Below are positions 7,652-15,219 of a DNA stretch of 35,259 nucleotides, piece after piece (positions within the stretch are counted from its first letter, which is position 1; every line of letters begins with the position of its first letter). A program made the position numbers and the translations under genes. Source of the DNA: an uncultured Bacteroidales bacterium (lineage in GTDB: Bacteria; Bacteroidota; Bacteroidia; Bacteroidales; UBA932); the NCBI GenBank assembly GCA_945948555.1, contig CAMFBM010000026.1, positions 1 through 35,259 on the forward strand. The letters run 5' to 3'. The notes below the pieces were generated by a model. It was given only the letters and a program-made list of their open reading frames with translations. It searched no databases and was not told where the DNA came from.

Positions 7652-8287
7652 ATGGATTCAATTGAAAGGTCAATGGCAAAGTCCCTTCTGGACATCAAAG
7701 CCGTAATGCTTAGACCTGAGAAACCGTTCGTGTGGGCGTCAGGCTGGAATTCCCCCATATATTGTGACAACCGGAGGATTCTTTCATTCCCGGAAATCAG
7801 GGAGAAAGCCTGCAGGATGATGGCCGACATCATCACAAACCGTTACCCGGACGTTGAGGTGATTGCAGGCGTTGCAACCGGAGCGATTGCTCACGGAGCC
7901 CTGATTGCTTACATGCTGGGGAAGCCGTTCATATATGTCAGGCCGAAGCCGAAGGACCACGGGACAGGATCCCAGATAGAAGGCATCCTCACTCCCGGTG
8001 CCAAGGTGGTTGTCGTAGAGGATCTCATCTCAACTGGAATGAGCAGTCTGGGAGCTGCAGACGCGCTTGTCAAGGCGGGTGCACAGATAATGGGTATGGT
8101 TGCCATCTTCTCCTACAATTTCAACCAGTCCCGCAGGGCGTTCGAGAATGCGAACATCGAACTCACGACCCTGACGAATTATGACACCCTGATAGATGTC
8201 GCCAGCGAGACGGGCTACATAAAGGAGTCCGAAATCGCATTACTCAAGGAATGGAGATATTCACCGTCAACCTGGGGCAAGGAGTAA
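7652..8287 (+). CDS. pyrE: Orotate phosphoribosyltransferase
   Basis: Converts orotate plus PRPP to OMP in pyrimidine synthesis. The 211-aa cytoplasmic protein has the PRPP-binding signature VVVEDLISTGMSS (about residues 120-132), the flexible catalytic loop RPKPKDHGTGSQIEG (97-111) with its lysines, and the substrate region WNSPIYCDNR (32-41). Length matches bacterial PyrE. It heads an operon: the next gene starts 4 bases after its stop. The promoter element TATCTTTG lies 56 bases upstream. Confidence 0.95.
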   Translation: MDSIERSMAKSLLDIKAVMLRPEKPFVWASGWNSPIYCDNRRILSFPEIREKACRMMADIITNRYPDVEVIAGVATGAIAHGALIAYMLGKPFIYVRPKPKDHGTGSQIEGILTPGAKVVVVEDLISTGMSSLGAADALVKAGAQIMGMVAIFSYNFNQSRRAFENANIELTTLTNYDTLIDVASETGYIKESEIALLKEWRYSPSTWGKE

Positions 8288-8291
8288 GACA

Positions 8292-8780
8292 ATGAGGACG
8301 GAGATCAAAAGCAAGCATTCAATCGTGCTGAAATCGCCTTATGTGCTTTATATGGCGTTTGTTGATATGCGCAATTTTGTGAACCTCCTTCCTCCGGACA
8401 AGAAGGATGGCATCACTGCTGACCCGGATTCGCTTCACGCCGTTGTTCAGGGCTTCAATGTCGGAGTCAGGATTGCTCAGAGGACACCTTATTCCAGGAT
8501 TGACTTCAAGGATGACGGAGCTCCTTTCCAGTTCACGGTCTCATTGTTCTTTGACCCTGTCCCTGGCTGTGACGGGCAGACCGATTTCCACATAGAACTG
8601 GTGGCTGATCTGAATCTGATGATGAAGATGATGCTTGGGTCCAGGTTGCAGGAGGCTCTCGACAAGATGGTTGACACCCTTGCGGATGTTTCCGCGGGAA
8701 AGATGCCGGATGGCATTGACCCTTCGATGTTCCCGGAAGGCTTCGATCCTTCAAAATTCTCAAACGGATTCCATTCCTGA
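8292..8780 (+). CDS. SRPBCC/START-like domain protein
   Basis: A 162-aa protein of unknown function. The first ~130 residues have the pattern of a small helix-grip (polyketide cyclase/START-like) domain: a strand-rich start (KSKHSIVLKSPYVLYMAFVDMRNF), several beta segments ending in DFHIELVADLNLMM, and a long C-terminal helix (GSRLQEALDKMVDTLADVS). The last ~25 residues are a Pro/Gly/Phe tail with two similar units (IDPSMFPEGF, FDPSKFSNGF). It is co-transcribed with pyrE (4-base gap) and its stop overlaps the start of the next gene by one base. Proteins of this type follow pyrE in other Bacteroidota. The ligand is unknown. Confidence 0.8.
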   Translation: MRTEIKSKHSIVLKSPYVLYMAFVDMRNFVNLLPPDKKDGITADPDSLHAVVQGFNVGVRIAQRTPYSRIDFKDDGAPFQFTVSLFFDPVPGCDGQTDFHIELVADLNLMMKMMLGSRLQEALDKMVDTLADVSAGKMPDGIDPSMFPEGFDPSKFSNGFHS

Positions 8781-10195
8781 TGAACGCCCTGCCGGACAGT
8801 TTCAGGAAAAGTCTTGAAGAGGCGATAGGCCGCGATGCCGCGGATGTCGCCTTTTCATCGTTTGACGCTCCGGCATCGGTTTCTGTCAGACTCAATCCGT
8901 TCAAGCCTTCGCCCCTGCTGGAGGATGCTGCGGAGCATTTCGGGAGTCCTGCAGCCGTGGTTCCCTGGAGCAGGTACGGAAGGATTCTTTCAGAAAGGCC
9001 GGACTTTACCCTTGACCCTCTGCTGCATGCGGGAGCATATTATGTGCAGGATTCCTCTTCGATGTTCGTCGGGGAGGTCTTCAGGAAGATGCTCGGGGAG
9101 ATCAGGAGAAGGAGGCCGGGGCAGTTGAGGGTGCTTGACCTTTGTGCCGCGCCCGGAGGGAAGTCCACTGACCTTCTTGCATCCCTGAGGGAAGAATGCG
9201 GGGATGATTTTCTGCTGGTTTCCAATGAGGTGATGTCCTCAAGGGTCTCGGTGCTGGCGGACAATATGGCTCTCTGGGGTGATCCCTGCACGGCCGTAAC
9301 AAACGCCGATCCCTCAGCTTTTTCCGCTCTGAATGGATTTTTTGACATAATCGTGGCCGATGTGCCGTGCTCCGGAGAGGGAATGTTCAGAAAGGATTCC
9401 AGGGCTGTTGCCCAGTGGTCTCCCGAAGCGGTTTCCCTCTGTCAGGCACGCCAGAGGAGGATTGTTGCGGATGTCTGGCCGGCATTGGCCCCGGAAGGTG
9501 TCTTCATTTACTCCACCTGCACATTCAACCGTCAGGAAAATGATGAGAATGTGCTCTGGATTGCGGAAAACCTCGGTGCGGTGCCTTCCTCTCCGGACTT
9601 CTCCTTTGAAGGAATCATCAGGACCGGGACAGGTTTCCTGCTGGTCCCGGGTCTGGTACCTGGTGAAGGACAGTTCTGCGCGGCCCTCGTGAAGAATGCC
9701 GGGGAGAATGCCGGGGACGGTTTCTCAGGAAGCAGCCGCCGCGCTTCCGGTCAGCGCAGGCCGGAGGCTCCGGACAGGAGGCTTCTGGAGAGGGTCTCCC
9801 CCCTTTTCAGGATTCCTGTCAGGGTCAATGTGAAATGTGATGCCGTCGTAGCTGTTCCCGGGACGGTAGCCTCTTCCGTGGACAGTCTCTCAAGATGTGT
9901 CAGGACAATCCGTTCCGGTTGTATGGCAGGGGTTCTCAAGGGAGACACTCTGGTGCCGGATGCCGACCTGGCGCTTTCTGTTGCCCTTTCTCCCGAGGTC
10001 TTCCCGGAGGTTGACCTGGACCGTCCTGCGGCCCTTTCGTTCCTGCACAGGGACAATCCGGTGCTTGCGAATGCCCCTAGAGGATATCTGATTGTCCGCT
10101 ACGGGGGACTGCCTCTGGGATTCGTGAAGAATCTCGGAGGACGGTGCAATAACCTGCATCCGCAGAGCCGCCGCATTAGAATGGATATAAGATGA
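8780..10195 (+). CDS. RsmB/RsmF-type rRNA (cytosine-C5) methyltransferase
   Basis: A 471-aa SAM-dependent RNA m5C methyltransferase of the NOL1/NOP2/Sun family, most like RsmF. SAM-binding motif I is LDLCAAPGGKSTDLLA (119-134). The two catalytic cysteines are C197 in DVPCSGEGMF and C247 in YSTCTFN. The N-terminal part (about 1-100) includes the Sun-family ASVSVRLNP and YVQDSSSMF segments, and the C-terminal ~120 residues form the RsmF-like RNA-binding extension. It overlaps the preceding stop by one base (TGATG) and the next start by four (ATGA), so translation is coupled. The exact target base in 16S rRNA cannot be read from sequence. Confidence 0.92.
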   Translation: MNALPDSFRKSLEEAIGRDAADVAFSSFDAPASVSVRLNPFKPSPLLEDAAEHFGSPAAVVPWSRYGRILSERPDFTLDPLLHAGAYYVQDSSSMFVGEVFRKMLGEIRRRRPGQLRVLDLCAAPGGKSTDLLASLREECGDDFLLVSNEVMSSRVSVLADNMALWGDPCTAVTNADPSAFSALNGFFDIIVADVPCSGEGMFRKDSRAVAQWSPEAVSLCQARQRRIVADVWPALAPEGVFIYSTCTFNRQENDENVLWIAENLGAVPSSPDFSFEGIIRTGTGFLLVPGLVPGEGQFCAALVKNAGENAGDGFSGSSRRASGQRRPEAPDRRLLERVSPLFRIPVRVNVKCDAVVAVPGTVASSVDSLSRCVRTIRSGCMAGVLKGDTLVPDADLALSVALSPEVFPEVDLDRPAALSFLHRDNPVLANAPRGYLIVRYGGLPLGFVKNLGGRCNNLHPQSRRIRMDIR

Positions 10196-11145
10196 ATATG
10201 AATTATATATATATGAAATCACGAACTGTTGTTTTGATTGTCACGTGTGTGTGCTCCTTCCTTTGTATCAGCGTATCCGCTCAGGACAAGGAGGCGTCGG
10301 AGCGTTACTCAAAGAAATATGACCAGCTGGTCTCAGTTCTAGGACCTGCCGGAGTGGGAATTGAGACCGTCCTGGACAAATGGGAGGCATCTGATCCGAA
10401 GAACAGGAAGATGCTGACGGCAAGGTTCAATTATTATTTTACAAAGTCAAAGACTTCATCCGTGGTCGCTAAACCGGGGAAGAAGTATCTCGGGAACGAG
10501 CCGCTGTTCACACTGAAGGACTCCACGGGGAATGACATAAGGTATTTTGAGGATGTGACCTACGATGATTCACTGTTTTCAATAGCCCTGAAGAATATCG
10601 ACAAGGCGATTTCAGTGTTCAGGAAGGATATCGGACTGCGCTTCAACAAGGCTGCCGCCCTGGTAGCATACGAGAAGGAAAGTCCGGACATGGCGCTTGT
10701 CAGTCTTGAAGGGCTCGTGGACGAGTTCTATGCCTCATCGGATGGCTGGACTTTCGACGGGGAAATTGTTGACAATGAGATTTTTGAGGGGGCTATTCAG
10801 GAATATTGCTACACCTTCTTCAACATTGGAACGGAATCCTCCTACAATGCCTTCAATGCCCTTGCTGAGAAAATGCTGACGAAAAATCCGGCTTCGACTA
10901 TGTTCCTTTCCGATGTGGGTTCCTACTGGCTTGTCGCCCGGCAGAATCCGAAGAAGGCTTTGAAGTATTATCGCAAAGTCCTGAAAATCAATCCAAAGGA
11001 TTACACTGCAGCAAAGAACTGCATCCTGATTGCCAGAAGGCAGAAAAGCACCGGACTGGAGAAGAAATACCTTCCGGTGATTATTGAGGTCAGCCCTGAC
11101 GAGCAGGAGAGGATGTCCGCAAAGGCCCGCCTGGAGCAACTATAG
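10192..11145 (+). CDS. Exported tetratricopeptide-repeat protein
   Basis: A 317-aa secreted protein with a hydrophobic signal peptide ending near VSAQDKEA. Three in-frame ATGs (10192, 10198 and 10213) are possible. The first overlaps the preceding stop as ATGA, while the third (MKSRTVVLIVTCVCSF) gives the tidiest signal peptide. TPR-like helical units are visible in the C-terminal half, the clearest being NPKKALKYYRKVLKINPKDYTAAKNCILIAR (about residues 245-275), with an earlier weaker unit around IALKNIDKAISVFRKDIGLRFNKAAAL. There is no enzymatic motif. It is last in the pyrE operon and probably acts as a periplasmic scaffold; that is inference. Confidence 0.82.
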   Translation: MNMNYIYMKSRTVVLIVTCVCSFLCISVSAQDKEASERYSKKYDQLVSVLGPAGVGIETVLDKWEASDPKNRKMLTARFNYYFTKSKTSSVVAKPGKKYLGNEPLFTLKDSTGNDIRYFEDVTYDDSLFSIALKNIDKAISVFRKDIGLRFNKAAALVAYEKESPDMALVSLEGLVDEFYASSDGWTFDGEIVDNEIFEGAIQEYCYTFFNIGTESSYNAFNALAEKMLTKNPASTMFLSDVGSYWLVARQNPKKALKYYRKVLKINPKDYTAAKNCILIARRQKSTGLEKKYLPVIIEVSPDEQERMSAKARLEQL

Positions 11146-11155
11146 ATTTTTCTGC

Positions 11156-11171
11156 AGATTCCCCGGAATCT
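11156..11171. other. Short perfect hairpin between convergent genes
   Basis: AGATTCC (11156-11162) and GGAATCT (11165-11171) form a stem in the 24-base gap between the TPR gene and the converging transporter gene, reaching its stop codon. It lacks a long T-run on either side, so a terminator role is only possible. Confidence 0.35.
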
Positions 11172-12150
11172 ATTCCTGAACGGACGGAAGTCCCGCCTCG
11201 TCATTCTTGCGCTTGCGGTACAGCTGCCACGAGTTGAAGACATTGTGCCAGATGCTGTAGAAACCTCCGGCAATGGATGTTACAGGAGTCATGAATGTGT
11301 AGCCCATCCAGATTGCGAAGACTGTGTTCTTCTGTCCGAGAGACTGTCCTGCGGTGATTGCAGCCCCGTAATGCCTGCCGATTAGTTTTCCGCAGGCAAA
11401 CTGCACGATGCAGCAGAGCAGGGACACGGCTGCGATGCCGATCTGGTAGATTACCGGCACATCGCTGTGCACGATTGAGCGGGTCGTCATCAGAATGGCG
11501 AGCATCAGGCCCACCGCCCAGAGATTGAACGGAAGGTTCTCGTAACGGACAATTTTTTTGTGGAACTTCGGCATAGTGAATCTCACTATCCAGGCGAGGA
11601 TGCACGGGCAGATCAGCAGGGGGAATACCTTGGCCATGATCATACTGAAAGCCACCACGAAGGTTGTGTCCTGTGCCGGATGGATAATCGGCACGAACAA
11701 CGGTACGACAATAGCCGTGACAAGGTTAATGAGAATCAGATAGGTGGTGAGTCCGGGCATATCCCCTCCGAGTTTCCCCGTGATGACCGATGCCGCCGTG
11801 GCCGTCGGGCAGATTATCATCAGCATGGCACTCTCGAGGAGCACTGCCGAGTGCGAGCCTTTCAGAAGGATGTGCGCAACGGCAAGCAGAATGAAGCCCA
11901 GGGTTTGGAACAGCAGAAGCCACAGATGCCATTTCCTAGGTCTCATATCCTTCGGGGAAATCCTGCAGAATGTCAGGAACAGAAGGCAGAAAAGCAGGGC
12001 AGGCTGAAGGAATGCCACCGTTCTGTAAAGGAACGGGCCCGCGGGGGCGAGGGCTGGTATCTGAATGTAAATCAGGTAGGCTGATGCCCCGACAATCATC
12101 GCCAGGGGCAGCATCCAGTCTTTGATGAATCTGGTGATTCTGTTATTCAT
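11170..12150 (-). CDS. BASS-like (bile acid:sodium symporter-type) transporter
   Basis: A 326-aa polytopic inner-membrane protein with about nine or ten helices. The segment ESAMLMIICPTATAASVITGKLGG near residue 110 resembles the CPGG/TASNVVT region of the bile acid:sodium symporter (BASS) superfamily, and the C-terminal GQSLGQKNTVFAIWMGYTF segment resembles that family's second crossover region. The frame opens at a TTG at 12159, but the ATG at 12150 is more likely, overlapping the upstream stop by 8 bases. It is co-transcribed with the YczE-like gene. The substrate is unknown; relatives carry organic anions. Confidence 0.78.
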   Translation of the reverse strand: MNNRITRFIKDWMLPLAMIVGASAYLIYIQIPALAPAGPFLYRTVAFLQPALLFCLLFLTFCRISPKDMRPRKWHLWLLLFQTLGFILLAVAHILLKGSHSAVLLESAMLMIICPTATAASVITGKLGGDMPGLTTYLILINLVTAIVVPLFVPIIHPAQDTTFVVAFSMIMAKVFPLLICPCILAWIVRFTMPKFHKKIVRYENLPFNLWAVGLMLAILMTTRSIVHSDVPVIYQIGIAAVSLLCCIVQFACGKLIGRHYGAAITAGQSLGQKNTVFAIWMGYTFMTPVTSIAGGFYSIWHNVFNSWQLYRKRKNDEAGLPSVQE

Positions 12151-12823
12151 ATCTGTCAATAAGTTTCCTTCCGATGAAGCGGTCGATGAATTTGTCGGTG
12201 ACTTTCATCAGCAGTCCTGTGAAGACCGCTGAGGCTATGGTACCTTCACGGATGACATTGTAATGTCCGTCTCCGAGCAGGTGGGCGAAAAGCAGGTATG
12301 AAATTGTTGCGGCGATAGCCACAAGCGCGATGTCGAAGAAGATTTTCACTGTGCTGAACTTCTTCCCGGTAACCTCTGCGAGGGCTGCCACTGTCATCTC
12401 TCCTGCGACCATCCAGGCCTTGGAACGGACTTCGAGGCTGACTCCCGTGGCAGTCAGAATCAGGGAGACCAGCAGACAGACCACCCTTTCGAAGTAGGTG
12501 GTCGCAGCAATGAAATCAAAGGCCAGGATAAAGGTGTCCGTCAGGAATCCGAACACGATTGCGGCAGGAATCTGCATCAGGTATTTCCATTTGAAATTCT
12601 TTCTCAGGAGCACCACCTGGAAGAGAATGAAAAGGAAGTGCATCAGGGCAGTGAACTCCCCGACACTCAGCCATCCTTTCAGGGACAGCACATACGGCGG
12701 ACAGGAAATAGGTGCGGTGCCCAGGTCCGACTTGATGGAAAACGCCACTCCGGCCGCCACAAATGCCAGACCGAGAGTACCGAAGAAGTATCTTGTGAGA
12801 ATGCTTTTTATTTTGTTGCTCAT
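12143..12823 (-). CDS. YczE/YitT-like integral membrane protein (DUF6198-type)
   Basis: A 226-aa membrane protein with about six hydrophobic segments, beginning with FFGTLGLAFVAAGVAFSIKSDLGTAPISCPPYVLS. This N-terminal pattern (a first helix, then SDLGTAP) is characteristic of the YczE/YyaS/YitT superfamily, whose function is largely unknown. Other helices lie near residues 40-70, 80-105, 108-125, 160-178 and 190-205. It is first in a two-gene operon with the BASS-like transporter. A near-consensus promoter (CATCTTTG, 12848-12855) lies 25 bases upstream. Confidence 0.78.
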   Translation of the reverse strand: MSNKIKSILTRYFFGTLGLAFVAAGVAFSIKSDLGTAPISCPPYVLSLKGWLSVGEFTALMHFLFILFQVVLLRKNFKWKYLMQIPAAIVFGFLTDTFILAFDFIAATTYFERVVCLLVSLILTATGVSLEVRSKAWMVAGEMTVAALAEVTGKKFSTVKIFFDIALVAIAATISYLLFAHLLGDGHYNVIREGTIASAVFTGLLMKVTDKFIDRFIGRKLIDRYE

Positions 12824-12847
12824 TTAAGGAATCATCAAAAATGACCG

Positions 12848-12855
12848 CAAAGATG
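12848..12855 (-). promoter_or_regulatory. Near-consensus -7 element for the YczE-like operon
   Basis: Minus-strand CATCTTTG differs from TAnnTTTG at the first base only and lies 25 bases before the ATG at 12823. It is divergent from the clear promoter of the permease at 12878. Confidence 0.4.
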
Positions 12856-12877
12856 AAGAAAATTTTTGAAATATGTA

Positions 12878-12885
12878 TAACTTTG
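12878..12885 (+). promoter_or_regulatory. Bacteroidota -7 promoter element for the FtsX-type permease
   Basis: TAACTTTG matches TAnnTTTG and lies 47 bases upstream of the ATG at 12933. A farther-upstream in-frame ATG at 12873 precedes this element and so cannot be used from this promoter. Confidence 0.65.
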
Positions 12886-12932
12886 CCATCGCTCCTGTCA
12901 AAGGAGATTTCTGCCAAAAGGGGATTACAGGG

Positions 12933-14114
12933 ATGAATATTTCGTTGTTCATAGCGTCAAGATTGAAGTTCAACGGCAAACTGGCGGTCATCTGCATTGC
13001 TGTCAGTTTTTTTGTGATGATTCTTGCCGTCTCCATATCTTCCGGATTCAGAAATGAAATCAGGGATTCGCTCTCGTCAATTGGCGGGGATGTGCAGATA
13101 ACCCCTGTGGATATGAACTACCTGGACGAATCTTCTCCGATAGAACTCAATGCCCCGTACATCAGCAGGATAGAGTCTTTGCCCGAGGTCAGGGCCGTGA
13201 GCCCCGCCATCTACAGGGCCGGCATAATGAAGAGCGGGACAAACATTCACGGAGTCATCTTCAAAGGTCTGCCTTCCACGGAAGCGGACTCGCTTGGAAA
13301 CCTGGGCATCAGCATTCCTTCCTCCCTCGCGTCGAAAATGGAGATCGGTGTGGGTGACCCCGTCCCGGCATATTTCATCGGAAGCAGGACAAAGGTGAGA
13401 AAATTCACTGTGCGTTCCATATATGACCCTGTCATACAGTCAGATGACAGACTGATGGTATATGTGTCCATGGAGGATCTGCAGAGGCTGAACGGTTGGA
13501 CTTCGGACCAGGTTTCAGTGCACGAGGTCTTTCTTGAGCGGCAGGCGAGGAAGTCGGGGACGATGGAAGCGGTTGCAGATGAAATAGGTTATATTATTTT
13601 TTCCGAAATATCGGACCCTGCTTACGACGGCCCGACCGTGGTCTCCACCCCTGCATCAAAAAAATATCCCCAGATTTTCGATTGGCTCAACCTCATTGAC
13701 TTCAATGTGCTGTTCATACTGATTCTGATGACTGTCGTTGCCGGATTCAATATGATTTCAGGGCTTCTGATTATGCTTTTCGAGAACATTTCCACCATCG
13801 GGGTGCTCAAGTCCCTCGGAATGACCGACAGGAAAATAGCGGGAGTCTTTCTGTCGGCGGCTTCGTCTCTTGTGCTCAAGGGGATGTTTTTCGGGAACAT
13901 TGCCGCAGTAATCCTCTGCCTGATTCAAAAATACACTCACATCCTGAAACTGGATCCGGCAAATTACTTTGTCCCGTTTGTTCCTGTGCATCTGGACCCG
14001 GGGCTGATTCTTGCCGCCGATGCCGTTTCCTACGCCGTCATAATGCTTTTCCTTCTGCTGCCCTCCCTTTTCATATCAAAGGTCGATCCGGCAAGGACGG
14101 TTTCGGTGAACTGA
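12933..14114 (+). CDS. ABC transporter permease, LolC/LolE-FtsX family
   Basis: A 393-aa inner-membrane permease of the MacB/LolC-E type. It starts MNISLFIASRLKFNGK, followed by the first helix (LAVICIAVSFFVMILAVSISSGFRNEI). A large periplasmic domain of about 210 residues comes next, then three C-terminal helices including FNVLFILILMTVVAGFNMISGLLIMLFE, with the FtsX-type coupling segment STIGVLKSLGMTDRKIAGVFL, and ending FISKVDPARTVSVN. This matches lipoprotein-releasing permeases, but no LolD ATPase is encoded nearby, so the partner must be elsewhere. The ATG at 12933 is chosen because the promoter lies downstream of the longer frame's start. Confidence 0.9.
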   Translation: MNISLFIASRLKFNGKLAVICIAVSFFVMILAVSISSGFRNEIRDSLSSIGGDVQITPVDMNYLDESSPIELNAPYISRIESLPEVRAVSPAIYRAGIMKSGTNIHGVIFKGLPSTEADSLGNLGISIPSSLASKMEIGVGDPVPAYFIGSRTKVRKFTVRSIYDPVIQSDDRLMVYVSMEDLQRLNGWTSDQVSVHEVFLERQARKSGTMEAVADEIGYIIFSEISDPAYDGPTVVSTPASKKYPQIFDWLNLIDFNVLFILILMTVVAGFNMISGLLIMLFENISTIGVLKSLGMTDRKIAGVFLSAASSLVLKGMFFGNIAAVILCLIQKYTHILKLDPANYFVPFVPVHLDPGLILAADAVSYAVIMLFLLLPSLFISKVDPARTVSVN

Positions 14115-14151
14115 TCCGGACTGTTCAGCCGGAGAGCAAGTGAACTGAAGG

Positions 14152-15219
14152 TCATTCGGGGCAGATTTCGCAGAAAGCCCGGTAGAGTTCGGTCACCTTG
14201 CTGACATAATTGATAGTCTCCGTTCCCCTGAATCCGCTCTGCCGGACAGTGTCCCCGTAGGTGACCGTGTAGCGCCTCATGTTCGGAATGACGCTCACGA
14301 TATCCTCCCATCTGGTGCTGTCAACCTCGTTTGCCGTGGCGAATGCCCTGCAGTCGGCAATCCGGCCTTCACCGGCGTTGTAGGCCGCCAGAGTAAATTT
14401 TATGCGTTCCTCTTGCGTGAATTCCTCCTCGCTGAATGCTTTCTGGAGCCTTCCCAGATGCCTTGTACCGGCCTTGAGGTTCTCCTCAGGGTCCAGCAGG
14501 TCGGTGACACCATAGTAGGCTGCTGTGCTGGGGATAATCTGCATCAGTCCGCGGGCTCCCCTTGAGGAGACAGTGCTGATGGAGAAGCGTGACTCCTGGT
14601 AGACGACTGCGGTCAGCATCCTCCAGTCCCATCCGATCGTGGCTGCATATTTCTTTATCAGGTCATCGTATGGGCTAAGTCTCCTGCTCAATGTCCCCTG
14701 GGCGAGACGCCTGAAAGGATCATACGAACTGTAGAACCTGCTGCGGAGTTCCTTATATTCCTTTTTGCCTGTAAATCCTCCCAGCCACAGGTTGATTGCC
14801 TTGATTTCGGCTGTCTTGTCCGCCCTGAGGTTCCAGACGCAGAAATGGTCGGTCTTGAGTGTCCTTCTGATTTCAGGATTGTCGAGGGTGTCGGACACGC
14901 ACCTTACGAGGATGTCAATGCTTTCCACAAGGAGTGAGTCCTCGTAGTTCTCTCCCGGCATCGCTTCGATGATTGTCACTGGAAGTCTTTCCTGTGCGGC
15001 GAAGATTCTGAGCATCTCGTAACTGAAACCCGTCTTGAGTCCCTGGTGGGAATACATATCGTCTCCAGTGTCCAGCACACATCTCAGAGTCTGTCCCCCG
15101 AATGGGACTGCGGCTTCGCTTTTCTCAAGGTACCTGCCTCTTTCACAAATAGGTACAAGCATCAGAAGCAGGAGGATTATTGCGGTTTTGACAATATTTC
15201 TTACATATTTCCTTCTCAT
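14152..15219 (-). CDS. MltF-like membrane-anchored lytic transglycosylase
   Basis: Cleaves the MurNAc-GlcNAc bond of peptidoglycan to give 1,6-anhydroMurNAc ends. The 355-aa protein has an N-terminal hydrophobic anchor (about residues 10-24) and a short region of about 120 residues resembling the start of a family-3 solute-binding domain (LRCVLDTGDDMYSHQGLKTGFSYEMLRIFA). An SLT domain follows from about 190: KKYAATIGWDWRMLTAVVYQESRFS with the catalytic Glu in YQESRF, then GARGLMQIIPSTAAYYGV and FTLAAYNAGEGRI. All goose-lysozyme-like SLT motifs are intact. It is shorter than E. coli MltF (518 aa). Its ATG overlaps the porin stop by one base, so the two are translationally coupled. Confidence 0.9.
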   Translation of the reverse strand: MRRKYVRNIVKTAIILLLLMLVPICERGRYLEKSEAAVPFGGQTLRCVLDTGDDMYSHQGLKTGFSYEMLRIFAAQERLPVTIIEAMPGENYEDSLLVESIDILVRCVSDTLDNPEIRRTLKTDHFCVWNLRADKTAEIKAINLWLGGFTGKKEYKELRSRFYSSYDPFRRLAQGTLSRRLSPYDDLIKKYAATIGWDWRMLTAVVYQESRFSISTVSSRGARGLMQIIPSTAAYYGVTDLLDPEENLKAGTRHLGRLQKAFSEEEFTQEERIKFTLAAYNAGEGRIADCRAFATANEVDSTRWEDIVSVIPNMRRYTVTYGDTVRQSGFRGTETINYVSKVTELYRAFCEICPE